This document shows positions 8,387 to 16,900 of a DNA stretch of 40,455 nt, in pieces. This DNA comes from Cyanobacteriota bacterium erpe_2018_sw_21hr_WHONDRS-SW48-000092_B_bin.40 (GTDB lineage: Bacteria; Cyanobacteriota; Vampirovibrionia; Obscuribacterales; Obscuribacteraceae): positions 1 through 40,455 of the forward strand of contig JAUPUU010000247.1 of NCBI GenBank assembly GCA_030917395.1. Reading direction: 5' to 3'. A model generated the notes under the pieces. The model did no database searches, was not told where the DNA came from, and saw only the letters and a list, made by a program, of their open reading frames with translations. Position 1 is the first letter of the stretch. The number at the start of each line of letters is the position of its first letter. A program made the translations under genes and the position numbers.

Positions 8387-8415
8387 TGGTGAATACTCCA
8401 TTTGGATAATCATTT

Positions 8416-8503
8416 GTTTGATCTTTGTTTGATCGGTGTTTGATCGGTGTTTGATCAGTGCTTGCTCTGCATCTGATCTATATTTAGTCTGTCTTTGACT
8501 TGT
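8416..8503 (+). repeat. Array of eight 11-bp phased repeats (GTTTGATCNNT)
   Basis: Four near-identical units GTTTGATCNNT start at 8416, 8427, 8438 and 8449. The same phase continues in degraded form at 8460 (GCTTGCTC), 8471 (ATCTGATC), 8482 (ATTTAGTC) and 8493 (CTTTGACT). The 11-bp period places every TTGA on the same face of the helix, as in binding sites of OmpR/PhoB-type regulators. The array fills the leader between the proposed promoter and the ribosome site of the gene ending at 7349, and its TTGA reads on the plus strand, opposite to the gene. Confidence 0.85.
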
Positions 8504-8506
8504 GCC

Positions 8507-8539
8507 AATATAGCTACTAGCCGATCAAGAAAGTATCAA
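8507..8539 (-). promoter_or_regulatory. Predicted KdpE-like box and -10 element upstream of paralog A
   Basis: Read on the minus strand: TTGA (8539-8536), N7, TTGA (8528-8525), N12, TATATT (8512-8507). Direct repeats 11 bp apart just upstream of a -10-like hexamer with no good -35 are typical of promoters activated by PhoB/KdpE-family regulators. An 18-bp stretch over the box (8525-8542) recurs exactly at 13087-13104. Transcription would start near 8500, giving a leader of about 110 nt. Promoter function is inferred. Confidence 0.5.
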
Positions 8540-8554
8540 GATTGGCTTGCGGCT

Positions 8555-8620
8555 ATAAAAATGGCATAAAGAATAGCGCTTGGCAGCACGGTGAGAAGCA
8601 GAAAGTCAGCGGTTTATGCC
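8555..8620 (-). terminator. Possible terminator after the response-regulator gene
   Basis: On the minus strand GGCATAAA (8620-8613) and TTTATGCC (8570-8563) can pair across a 42-nt loop, and a T-rich run (ATTTTTAT) follows. It lies just beyond the stop of the regulator gene. The loop is long, so this is only a candidate. Confidence 0.3.
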
Positions 8621-8637
8621 GTTAGTCAAAGCGAAAG

Positions 8638-9327
8638 TTAGTTGTTGGTGGTGACGAAGCGATAACCAATTCTTGTTTCTGTTTGAATTAGCTGAGGGCG
8701 GGTGGGATCGCCTTCAATTTTATTGCGCAGATTGGCAATGTGTACTCTTAGTGAATGATGGTCATCGGCGTATTCAATACCCCAGATCTTAGTAAGAAGC
8801 TGCCTGTGGGTAAGCACTCGATTGGCGTTGTTAATAAGCATATGTAAAAGGTCATATTCTTTGGGCGTTAAATGAACAACGTCACCAGATACGGTGACAA
8901 TTCGTTTGTCGAAATCTACTACTAGATTGCCTTCACTGAAAATTGGGGTGCTTAGCGACGCTTCTGCCCCCTTGGCCCGTCGAATAATCGCCCTTATTCT
9001 TGCTAGCAATTCACCGACACCAAATGGTTTGGTGATGTAATCGTCGGCGCCACAGTCTAGAGCTTTGATTTTGTCTTCTTCGCTGTCTCTAACAGATAGC
9101 ACTACTATGGGCACCTGGCTCCAGCTGCGAATTTGGCGGCAAACCTCGAAACCGTCCATTCCTGGCATGGCTAAGTCAAGTACGACTAATTCAAATGGTT
9201 CAGTGGCCATCTTGTCGAGACCTTCTTCGCCACTACCTGCCAAGCTGACAATGTACTCGTTGCGTTCTAGGCCCATCTTGAGCGCTCGTCTTATTTGCGG
9301 TTCGTCATCGATGACCAGTACTTTCAT
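8638..9327 (-). CDS. kdpE: KdpE-like OmpR-family response regulator
   Basis: Receiver domain at residues 1-120: acidic pair Asp7/Asp8, phosphoacceptor Asp51 in VVLDLAMPG, switch Ser78 (VVLSVRD), Lys100 in ITKPFG. A winged-helix DNA-binding domain occupies ~130-227 and ends GYRFV. The segment RSWSQVPIVVLS...DKIKALDCGADDYITKPFGVGEL is close to KdpE rather than to PhoB or OmpR. It starts at ATG 3 nt after the stop of the sensor kinase gene, so the two are co-translated. It is expected to be phosphorylated by that kinase and to bind 11-bp direct repeats. Such repeats (TTGA, 11-bp period) lie in both intergenic regions bracketing this operon. Here no kdpABC pump is present, so the target is probably the neighbouring permease. 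Confidence 0.88.
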   Translation of the reverse strand: MKVLVIDDEPQIRRALKMGLERNEYIVSLAGSGEEGLDKMATEPFELVVLDLAMPGMDGFEVCRQIRSWSQVPIVVLSVRDSEEDKIKALDCGADDYITKPFGVGELLARIRAIIRRAKGAEASLSTPIFSEGNLVVDFDKRIVTVSGDVVHLTPKEYDLLHMLINNANRVLTHRQLLTKIWGIEYADDHHSLRVHIANLRNKIEGDPTRPQLIQTETRIGYRFVTTNN

Positions 9328-9330
9328 AAT

Positions 9331-10806
9331 CTATGATATTTTCTCGATTGGTAGTTTGACTTCAAATACGCTGCCGCCACCTACTCTTGGTACCATGGTG
9401 AGACTGCCATGGTGGGCTTCGACTAAAGCTTTACATATTGCTAGACCAATTCCGACTCCGGGTGTAGATGTTTCTTTAAGTCGCGGATTTCTATAAAACC
9501 GCTCAAAAATTCTACCAGCATCTTCAGGAGTGACACCGATGCCTCGGTCTAAAACGCTCATTACTACTTCGTCATCAAGAGTGCTTACTGAAATTTCCAC
9601 AAGGCTCTCTTTGTCGGAGTATTTTAGGGCATTTTCAATCAAGTTCTTAACTACTTGTTCTATTTGCACCGGGTCGACGGTCACTTCCGCTAGATCACGC
9701 GGCAGGCGAACTGTAATGCGCTTATTATCTTCATCTGAGAAAGATGCCAGGGCAGACCCGATTATTTCAGACAGTGAGCTACTTTCGAGGTGGGGCTTCC
9801 AGGCATCGGCTTCCAGTCTCGATAAGTTGAGAATATTGCCAACCATTCTGTTGATTCGATCGGCCTCTTGCTCGATTCCTTGCAGTAGCTGCTTGGCTTC
9901 AGTGCTGTCTAGTTCTTGGGGCGATTCTTGTAAGAGGGCTGAAACTGCAGCTTTAATACCAGTAAGAGGGCTGCGAAAGTCGTGGGATACCATTGATAGC
10001 AAAGCTGTTTTTAGTTTGTCGGCTTCTTTTAGAGCTTGCGTGCGCGACTGCTCTTTCATCAGCTCTTCTCTTTGCAAAATAACCACCGCGTGGTTAATTA
10101 AGGCATCGATCAGGCGCTTTTGTTCATCGCTTTCTTCAGTCTTATCGTTGAGTTTGACATAGACTGCACCAGCTTGGTTGCCACCGTGAGCGACAGGTGT
10201 CCAGCCGCGTTCGCTGGAAGAGTCTCCTCGCACGCTGACTAGGTGTTTGTCTATTTCTGCCAGCAGAGATTTTTTATCGGTATCACCGCTAGAACTAATA
10301 CTGGCTCGCAGTAAAACTTTGCCATCTTGATCAAATGAAATTACAGCAGCCGTCTCAATATCGGCCACCCGATGCAATTGCTCTAGAACTTCTGTCAGTG
10401 CTTGTTCTGTGGTTAACTGCGATGAAACTGCCCAGCTTGCTTTGGCTAAGGTTTCGGTTTCAGTTTGCCTTTGTCGCGCTTCGGCCGCGGCCGCTCGCAC
10501 GCGAGAGGTGAGCTGGCCGGTAATCGTTGAGACCAAAAGAAACATACATAATGCCAAGACTTCTGAGGCGCTATGAACTGATAGGGTGTGCTTTGGCTCC
10601 ACAAAAAACCAGTCGAAGGCAGCAAACGACAGCAGCGAAGAGACCACCGCCGCAGAACGACCGACATAAAGACCCAGCAAGAAAACCCCAAGCAAATAGA
10701 GCATAGAGACATTGGCCAGTACGCTATCGAGATGGAATACAGTGATTAAACCAGTGACAAAAATGACGCTGGCTATACCGATGCCGTGTTTCCAAAGTTG
10801 TCGCAT
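9331..10806 (-). CDS. KdpD-like sensor histidine kinase lacking the N-terminal Kdp/USP domains
   Basis: The first ~105 residues match the four-helix membrane domain of KdpD (DUF4118): NVSMLYLLGVFLLGLYVGR, then FAAFDWFFVEPKHTLSV. A GAF-like region (~120-245) follows, then the kinase core: H-box SHDFRSPL with His275, N-box around NLIENALKYS (388-397), G1 DRGIG (420-424) and G2 GVGIGL (450-455). Full KdpD is ~900 residues and has cytosolic Kdp and universal-stress-protein domains in front; these are absent here, with ATG 10806 only 7 nt after the permease stop. It therefore senses through membrane/GAF parts alone, or with a partner. It autophosphorylates and passes phosphate to the regulator encoded next, most likely in response to potassium, turgor or ionic strength. 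Confidence 0.88.
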   Translation of the reverse strand: MRQLWKHGIGIASVIFVTGLITVFHLDSVLANVSMLYLLGVFLLGLYVGRSAAVVSSLLSFAAFDWFFVEPKHTLSVHSASEVLALCMFLLVSTITGQLTSRVRAAAAEARQRQTETETLAKASWAVSSQLTTEQALTEVLEQLHRVADIETAAVISFDQDGKVLLRASISSSGDTDKKSLLAEIDKHLVSVRGDSSSERGWTPVAHGGNQAGAVYVKLNDKTEESDEQKRLIDALINHAVVILQREELMKEQSRTQALKEADKLKTALLSMVSHDFRSPLTGIKAAVSALLQESPQELDSTEAKQLLQGIEQEADRINRMVGNILNLSRLEADAWKPHLESSSLSEIIGSALASFSDEDNKRITVRLPRDLAEVTVDPVQIEQVVKNLIENALKYSDKESLVEISVSTLDDEVVMSVLDRGIGVTPEDAGRIFERFYRNPRLKETSTPGVGIGLAICKALVEAHHGSLTMVPRVGGGSVFEVKLPIEKIS

Positions 10807-10813
10807 GTCTTAT

Positions 10814-12733
10814 TTAGCCGACGTGAACCACTGGTCTCTTTTTTAGATCTTTTTCGACGCTGCGAAGAATTTCTCTTGTTAGTGGCGCTGTTTCGCCTTC
10901 GCCAAAGAAGATGTACTTGAAAGCATACATAGCTGGGCTGCCTTCAGTCCAGCCGAAGTATACATGAGGATTGATGCCCGTTGACTGGCGCAACGAGAGT
11001 AGCAAGGCGGCAATAGCGTTTGGCACCGCTGGGCTCTGGCAGCGCATGATTTTGTATTCGCCTACTTTGACGCCGCTGACGTCAAGTACTTCGTCTTCAA
11101 ATTCGGAGGGGTCGAGGGCGCTGACTTCCAAAAATATGACGTGGTCGCAGCTCATATTGAGGCCGTGGGTTTCATTCAGTTCGTCCATTTTTGCTGCGTA
11201 GCTCGCTCCCCCAGGGCGGTGGGCGATAATTCTCAAGGGCTTGCCGTTATTGCTAGAAATGAAAGAAGCGGCTGTACTGTCAAGACTTACGTCTTTGATA
11301 CGTAGCTCTAGTGATCTTGCTATGCGTGAGCAAAGTGAAATAGCCAAAATCGTGAATATGAAGAAACTAGCAATTTGAATACCGTCGGGACGCTCAACAA
11401 TATTGGCGCCAGTGGTGTAGAGAAGAATGGCTGTCACTGCCATAAATCCAAGGCGTAAAATAGCCGAACGCTTCCACATGCTCACGGTTACCGCGGCCGC
11501 TGCTGAGGTCATCAGTACTAAGACACCGGTGGCATAGGCTGCCGCCTGGGCATCTACGTTGGCTTTGAATATCAAAGTGACAGTGACTGTTACTGCAAAG
11601 AAGAACATTACCAGTGGGCGAGTGGCTGCTGACCATTCGGGTGCCATGCCGTATCGCGGAAGATAGCGAGGTACCAGTGTCAGCAGACCAGCCAGCGCTG
11701 AAGCACCGGCAAACCAGAGAATGGCAATGGTGACAATGTCGTAAGCTGAGCCGAAGGTTGGACCCATGTACATATGGGCCAGGTAGGAAATTGCCCGGCC
11801 ATTGGCTTCGCCCCCAGGGGCAAACTGGGCTGCGGGAATCAGTACAGTGGTGACAATGCTACTAGCCATCAACATTACGCTCATAATCAGTGCTGCGCTG
11901 AGTAAGAGCTTTCTGGTATTGGCTATGCGTTTTTTAGGCTGATTTGGATCATCGCTTTCGGCGCCGCGCACCAAGGGCATCACTGACACACCGGTTTCGA
12001 AGCCAGATAGGCCAAGAGCCAGTTTTGGGAAGACCAGTGCTGCCGCTGCCACCATTGCTAGTGGGTTGAGATATTGAGTGTTGAGCTGGAGCTGCCAATT
12101 GCCGAGCAGAGCTGGGTTGGCCATGATTTTTTGACCACCAACTGTCAGCACATATATATTGAGGCCGATGTAGGCAATAACCAGGGCTGTGGAAATGCCA
12201 ATTGCTTCTCTAAAGCCCATAAGGAAAACACCGGCCAGTAGCAAAAGCAGCAGGCTGGTGCAGAAAATGGGATTGTGAGGGACAAAGTTGAGTTGTTGGA
12301 CAACTGGGTTTTCTAAAATGTGAGAAGTGGCATCAGCTGCTGAGAGTGTAATAGTAATGACAAAATCGGTGGCAGCAAAACCGAGCAGAACCAGGACGAT
12401 TGTTTTGCCAATCCAGCCGGGAAAAAGTTTTTCTAGCATGGCAATACTGCCCTGACCATGCGGACTTTCTCGTGCTACTACCCAATAGACAGGCAAGGCT
12501 CCAAACAAAGTTAGTAGCACCACTATTAGTGTCGCCACTGGCGAAAGGATGCCGGCTGCAAGAAAGGCAATGCCGGGCTGGTAGCCCAGTGTGGAGAAAT
12601 AGTCGACTCCGGTTAGACACATTACTCGCCACCAAGACGCCTGCTCTTTAGAGTGGTCTCGCTTGGTGGGTGTAATTTCTTGCTTTGTCGCTAAACTGCT
12701 CTCAGCCTTTGTCAAAACAGTATTTTTACTCAT
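10814..12733 (-). CDS. APC-superfamily permease, probable potassium (KUP/KimA-like) transporter
   Basis: About 12 hydrophobic helices span residues ~45-480, followed by a ~150-residue soluble C-terminal domain. The first helix region [21 protein letters not shown] carries the unwound glycine-containing motif of the APC fold; [11 protein letters not shown] is another conserved loop. Length (639) and the soluble tail fit KUP or KimA-type K+ importers better than ordinary amino-acid permeases (~450). Being in one transcript with KdpD/KdpE-like genes supports potassium uptake as the role, with proton coupling likely. It could instead carry an amino acid or other cation; the sequence alone does not settle this. 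AGGAA lies about 12 nt upstream of the ATG. Confidence 0.75.
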   Translation of the reverse strand: MSKNTVLTKAESSLATKQEITPTKRDHSKEQASWWRVMCLTGVDYFSTLGYQPGIAFLAAGILSPVATLIVVLLTLFGALPVYWVVARESPHGQGSIAMLEKLFPGWIGKTIVLVLLGFAATDFVITITLSAADATSHILENPVVQQLNFVPHNPIFCTSLLLLLLAGVFLMGFREAIGISTALVIAYIGLNIYVLTVGGQKIMANPALLGNWQLQLNTQYLNPLAMVAAAALVFPKLALGLSGFETGVSVMPLVRGAESDDPNQPKKRIANTRKLLLSAALIMSVMLMASSIVTTVLIPAAQFAPGGEANGRAISYLAHMYMGPTFGSAYDIVTIAILWFAGASALAGLLTLVPRYLPRYGMAPEWSAATRPLVMFFFAVTVTVTLIFKANVDAQAAAYATGVLVLMTSAAAAVTVSMWKRSAILRLGFMAVTAILLYTTGANIVERPDGIQIASFFIFTILAISLCSRIARSLELRIKDVSLDSTAASFISSNNGKPLRIIAHRPGGASYAAKMDELNETHGLNMSCDHVIFLEVSALDPSEFEDEVLDVSGVKVGEYKIMRCQSPAVPNAIAALLLSLRQSTGINPHVYFGWTEGSPAMYAFKYIFFGEGETAPLTREILRSVEKDLKKRPVVHVG

Positions 12734-12774
12734 TGAAAGTGGTATTCCTGGTTTATTGCTCTAGTTGAAAGCGC

Positions 12775-13008
12775 TTAGTGTCTGGCTGTGGCCGAAGGTA
12801 CAAGGTAAATTCGTGCAGGCTGCTTGCCCACAGCTTTGGTTGCAGCTGGTCTTGGACTGCCATAGATAGATTGTTCTTCTGGCGTGCTCACAGCGTCGTC
12901 AGTGCCTTTGCCTTTGATGGCCTTTTCTACTTTGCTAAAGAGGTAGTCGAGGGCGTGACCCCCTAACCAGGCCATGAAAAAGAGCACTAAAATTAGAAGG
13001 ATGTCCAT
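12775..13008 (-). CDS. Small single-pass membrane protein, first gene of the permease operon
   Basis: It encodes 77 residues, with a perfect GGAGG 7 nt before the ATG, the strongest ribosome site in the operon. The N-terminus is one transmembrane helix (about residues 3-24, LLILVLFFMAWLGGHALDYL), then a basic patch (KVEKAIKGKG) and a polar tail. It lies 41 bp upstream of the permease gene on the same strand. The position and topology recall KdpF, a small stabilising subunit, but KdpF is only ~30 residues and there is no KdpA here. I infer a small accessory or regulatory subunit for the permease or the sensor kinase. Confidence 0.68.
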   Translation of the reverse strand: MDILLILVLFFMAWLGGHALDYLFSKVEKAIKGKGTDDAVSTPEEQSIYGSPRPAATKAVGKQPARIYLVPSATARH

Positions 13009-13035
13009 TGCTCTGCCTCCAAAGCTGACCCTTCA

Positions 13036-13112
13036 TATCTAAGCTCTTATGTGGTCAATGAGGCATCAATTAAGCCGCTCAAGAGGTCAAGAAAGTATCA
13101 AGATGCTCTCAA
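13036..13112 (-). promoter_or_regulatory. Promoter with six TTGA half-sites upstream of the permease-kdpDE operon
   Basis: On the minus strand TTGA occurs at 13112-13109, 13101-13098 and 13090-13087 (exact 11-bp steps), at 13082-13079, and at 13069-13066 and 13058-13055 (11-bp step). The last pair is followed after 13 bp by TAGATA (13041-13036), a -10-like element about 30 bp before the first start codon. The layout TTGA-N7-TTGA-N13-TAGATA matches the one upstream of the gene ending at 7349. This is predicted to be the autoregulated promoter of the operon, bound by the KdpE-like regulator. Confidence 0.58.
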
Positions 13113-13197
13113 GTATCTGTTAGCAGCTGGCTTTGCGATGGCAATGCACGGCATGTTTGGGAAAGTTAAGTAGGGTCGGCCAAAGCGATTGAGTCGA

Positions 13198-13244
13198 CTG
13201 CTCCTGATGAGCAGGGCGCGCTAATCGAGATGGTGTTTAGCGCG
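13198..13244. repeat. Two adjacent inverted repeats between operons
   Basis: CTGCTC/GAGCAG (13198-13203, 13209-13214) and CGCGCTAA/TTAGCGCG (13217-13224, 13237-13244) form two neighbouring hairpins. They lie 38 bp beyond the stop of the gene ending at 13282 and about 190 bp before the permease operon. There is no T-run; they may act as mRNA 3'-end stabilisers or a factor-dependent terminator. Confidence 0.5.
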
Positions 13245-13281
13245 TTGTGAGGTGAAAACCTTGACCAGGTGTGATGTAAAA

Positions 13282-13725
13282 CTACTTAGAACGATGGCTG
13301 TTCTTATCGGCCCAGTCCTCTAACTCTTTCGAGACTATTTCTAACTTGTTTAGTTTTACTTTGTCTGCACCATTTTCGCGGGCTAGTCTGATCGCATCAT
13401 TGGCACCATCGAAACCCTTGTTCGGCTTACCGTTCAAGTCAGGACCGTTGCGACCGACATCGGTTCCATTGATTAGCAACTTTGTGCCTTCTGTGTCACC
13501 GGCCTTGGCGTGTTTTGATGCTGCGCACAAGTAGTCTTCGGCCATCTCGGCATAAGCGGTTCCATTCTTCGGGTTAACGGATACCTCACTTTGCTTGCTG
13601 CGTAGATCGTTTAGAAGCGCCCTAGCCGAATCATCGGCGAGCTTCGAACAAACGTCAGCTGTCTTGTCGATGTGGTCAACCTTCTTGGAAGTAGAATGGA
13701 GAGAATTATCTGAGTGAGATGTCAT
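13282..13725 (-). CDS. Small soluble protein of unknown function
   Basis: It encodes 147 residues, ATG start with GGAGAG 10 nt upstream. It has no signal peptide or membrane helix. Composition is hydrophilic: a Ser/His/Lys N-terminus, a helical region with AEMAEDYLCAASKHAKAGD, a Gly/Asn-rich loop (around GRNGPDLNGKPNKGFDG), and a helical C-terminus. The AYAEMAEDYLCAASKHAKAGD part could be a single TPR-like helical hairpin. No family recognised. It stands alone between the permease operon and the large TPR gene, with hairpins after its stop. Confidence 0.6.
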   Translation of the reverse strand: MTSHSDNSLHSTSKKVDHIDKTADVCSKLADDSARALLNDLRSKQSEVSVNPKNGTAYAEMAEDYLCAASKHAKAGDTEGTKLLINGTDVGRNGPDLNGKPNKGFDGANDAIRLARENGADKVKLNKLEIVSKELEDWADKNSHRSK

Positions 13726-13906
13726 ACCGTGTTAACTCTCCGCATAGTGTTTAATCTGTTTTTTTAGATTCCACATCTCGGACTTTTTCAAACAAAAGCG
13801 ATTCGGAGTTGACTTAATCGTCGCTGACTACTTTGGTTTTCTCAGCAATCATTTTCGCGGTTGCTCTATCGCTGGCAATCTCCAACTAGTCTTAATTGCT
13901 AGTCTG

Positions 13907-13924
13907 CATCATCATCATCATCAT
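13907..13924. repeat. (CAT)6 trinucleotide microsatellite
   Basis: Six perfect CAT units lie in the 219-bp non-coding gap between the small unknown gene and the stop of the large TPR gene. Nothing else clear is visible in that gap. Confidence 0.8.
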
Positions 13925-13944
13925 TAGCACCAAGCCGCTGGTTC

Positions 13945-16900
13945 TTAGCGCTGCGAGATCGGCACAGTTAAGTGCAGGTCGCCCATGCCGACAACTGCCA
14001 GGCTAGAGGCTGGTATAAGAACATCGGCTGTGGGATCTAAATTGCTGCCAGCTATTTTAATTGTTCCGGTAACGGAGGCTCCAGGGTTGACGGTCTTGCC
14101 TGAAAAACTGGCCTTGCCTTGTCTTTCGCCCTGGCTGGAGCTGCGCACAGACGCTTTCAAATTGCTAGGTAGTTTGATTTCTTGGCCGGTCTCGTTGATC
14201 AGAAGCACTTTTAGTTGAACGTCATCTTTTGCCGCTTTTACTCCTTGCAGCAGCAGGCGCACAGAGCCACTGGGTTGCCCCATCTGTTGACCAGGCATTG
14301 CTTGTTGACTGGCCAATACTTGTTGGTTGGCCATCATTTGTTGACTGGGTATTGCTTGCTGGCCGGGCATCATCTGTGGTGGCATCGATTGTGCCGGAGC
14401 ATTTCTGCTTTGCAGTTGCTGGATGTATGAGTTTGCCTGAGAGAGCTGTGCTTGGAGCTGCTGATTGTTGGTTTGCAGTGAATTCATTTGAGAGATTTGA
14501 TCGTACTGTGGTGAGGCCATCGGTTGAGTGGCTAGCTGTTGTGATGCTATCTGCTGAGCCGCTAGCTGCGGAGAAGCCTGATATCCACCTTGCATATAGG
14601 CAGCTTGAGATTGTGGCGGGGCCTCGATAGGCACAGGTGATGGCATTGGCACTGCACTGTAGGCTGTGTTGTATGCTGGAGCAACTTGAGCTGAAGTTGA
14701 TGTCGCTGCCGCTGGCTGGGCTGTGGCCTTGGCTGCTGTTGCTGGTTTGGTCGTGAATCGGCTGGCTGCTTTCTGCGCCGCGGTGACTAGGTCTTGCTTG
14801 TTGATAGTCTTGAGTTTTCCTGTCAGTAAAGCTGGCGCCGAGCCAGCGGTCATGCTGGCGAGGGAGCCAATGCCTGAGGTTTTGTAAGTTTCTTGAGCTT
14901 GCATGGCCCAGCTGGCATAACTGTTAGGCTGAGCTGCCGCTGCTACGGTGCTTGGAGCGGCGCTGGCTACAGAGCTAGCCGCTGGACTAACTGTGGCACT
15001 CGTCGCCGCAGTTGCCGAGGCCGGTGCTACTGTATTAGCTACGCTTGCACTACTATTGGTATTAGCCAGGGCCAATGCTGCGTTTTTCAAAACGTCAGCC
15101 ACCGAGTTAGATTGAGGGGCGGTCGCGGCCGTCGCCGCCGCTGCTACTGGTATGCCAGAAGGTGCACTGGCTATGGCTGTGTCGGCAGCCTCCTCGCCAC
15201 CGAGTCCCGGCAAAAGTGGCTTTTTCAGAGATGTGCCAGCTTTCCAGATGCTCGAGTCTTCCGCTGCTTGGATTTGATTTTGCTGCTGCATCGTAAAGTT
15301 TCGCAGGCTAACCAGGAAGTTGGACATGCTATTAACTTGACTGTCTGTCGATAATTGCTGATTTCCGCTGGCAGTGCCCAGTGGAGTTACGCTAGCTCCT
15401 GGTACTGCCGCCGGTGCTAACCCAATTGCTTGGGCTGTTGGTATCAAAACAGGTGGAGCTTCAGGAGTGGAGCCTGGAATTAGGGTTGATTGCTGATTGA
15501 GCGCGTTTGCTGCCGTTGGGTTTTGTGCGGCCGCTTGCATTTTTGCTGCTAGCTGGGCGCAATAACTTTGATAACGCGCTTCAGATGGGTAGAGATGAAC
15601 TGCTTCACTTGCTTTTTGATAGGCACTGAGAAGTGAGCCCTGGCTCTCTAGCGTTTTTGCCAGATCATAGGCTTTGCCCGCCTCCTGCTTGGCATAAGCG
15701 AGCTTGAAGCTCTGTCTAGCAGCCGGTAAGTTTGGATGTTGCGGATGGATTTTTACAACGGTTTTGTATTCATTTTGGGCCGCTGGTAGATCCCCGGCAA
15801 CTTGATAGGCGCGGGCTAAGCCCAAGTGCGAATTGGCATCTGTTGGTCGACTGGCTACCTGATGATGCCAAAGCTCAAGCAAGGTGCTAGCGGCCTCTTT
15901 GTCGCTTGAATTGATCACCAGTGCTCTAGTCAAATCAGCATTGGCACCGGCATAGTCTTTGAGATGATAGCGGGCAATACCGAGTTCGCGTAAAGCTGGC
16001 TCTGAGTTAGGGTTGAGTTCAAGAGCATCTTGGAAATATTTCTTTGCCTGGAGCTGATGGCCGCCTTTCATGGCCGCGCCGCCAGCGCCTAAATAGGCTT
16101 CTACTGTCGGTTTGAGCTTAGCTGCTGCACTGTACTCGATGACAGCTTCGTCGTAGCGGGCTTGGCCCATTAGTTTGGTGCCCAGGTCAAAGCGATCTTC
16201 TGGGGCATTGGCTTTCACACCAATTTTCTGCAAGCTGGAATTGAGAGTTGTATGAGCTGCTTGGGCAATTTCAGGGGCATGTTCGCCGTGGGTGATTGCT
16301 AGACGCGCTTGCTCAGTTGCGGCTTCGTGGTTACCGGCTTTGGCGTGGCCTTGGGCGCGCTGTAGCGATATCTTGCTCAGCTCGGTTGATAGTGTTTTCT
16401 CGTTGGGATTGGTCTTGAGGTATCCGCTCAGTAAGCTCTGGGCTTCAGCGGGCTTGCCTTTTTTCACTAGTGCGTCAGCTTGGGCTTTAACCTGGGCAAC
16501 TTTTTGCTGGCTTAATGCCGTAGTGGTCGTATGGGGCGCCGTGGCTGTTTTGTTGGGCAATTCTTTGGTCAAGCTATGGGGAAGCAAGGAAGATTTTATG
16601 GGCGGCGGCGGCGGAGTAAGGCCTGCTCTGCTGGTTCTGCCTATGGGTTTATGAACAGTCGTGGTTGAGCTGAGGCTCTCGGCCGTGGCCGACAATTCGC
16701 CTCCGAGCATCCCATCTTGATTGTTATTTGTTTGAGGTAGCCCACTGGCATAGGGATCTGAGCCAGGAGTCTGGCCGCTGCCGTTGGTATAGCGCTGGGA
16801 ACCGCCAGCTCCCGCTGGAGGGAATTTAGGCACATAGGTGGGCAACATCAGAGAGTCGCGCCCGGGGAGAGATTGATAGTCGATTCTTCTAACATTTTCA

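Noticed and set aside
13985-15354. Several plus-strand ORFs of up to 153 codons opposite the TPR gene
   Set aside because: They are antisense to the low-complexity region and have biased composition; the minus frame is open for 1064 codons with clear TPRs.
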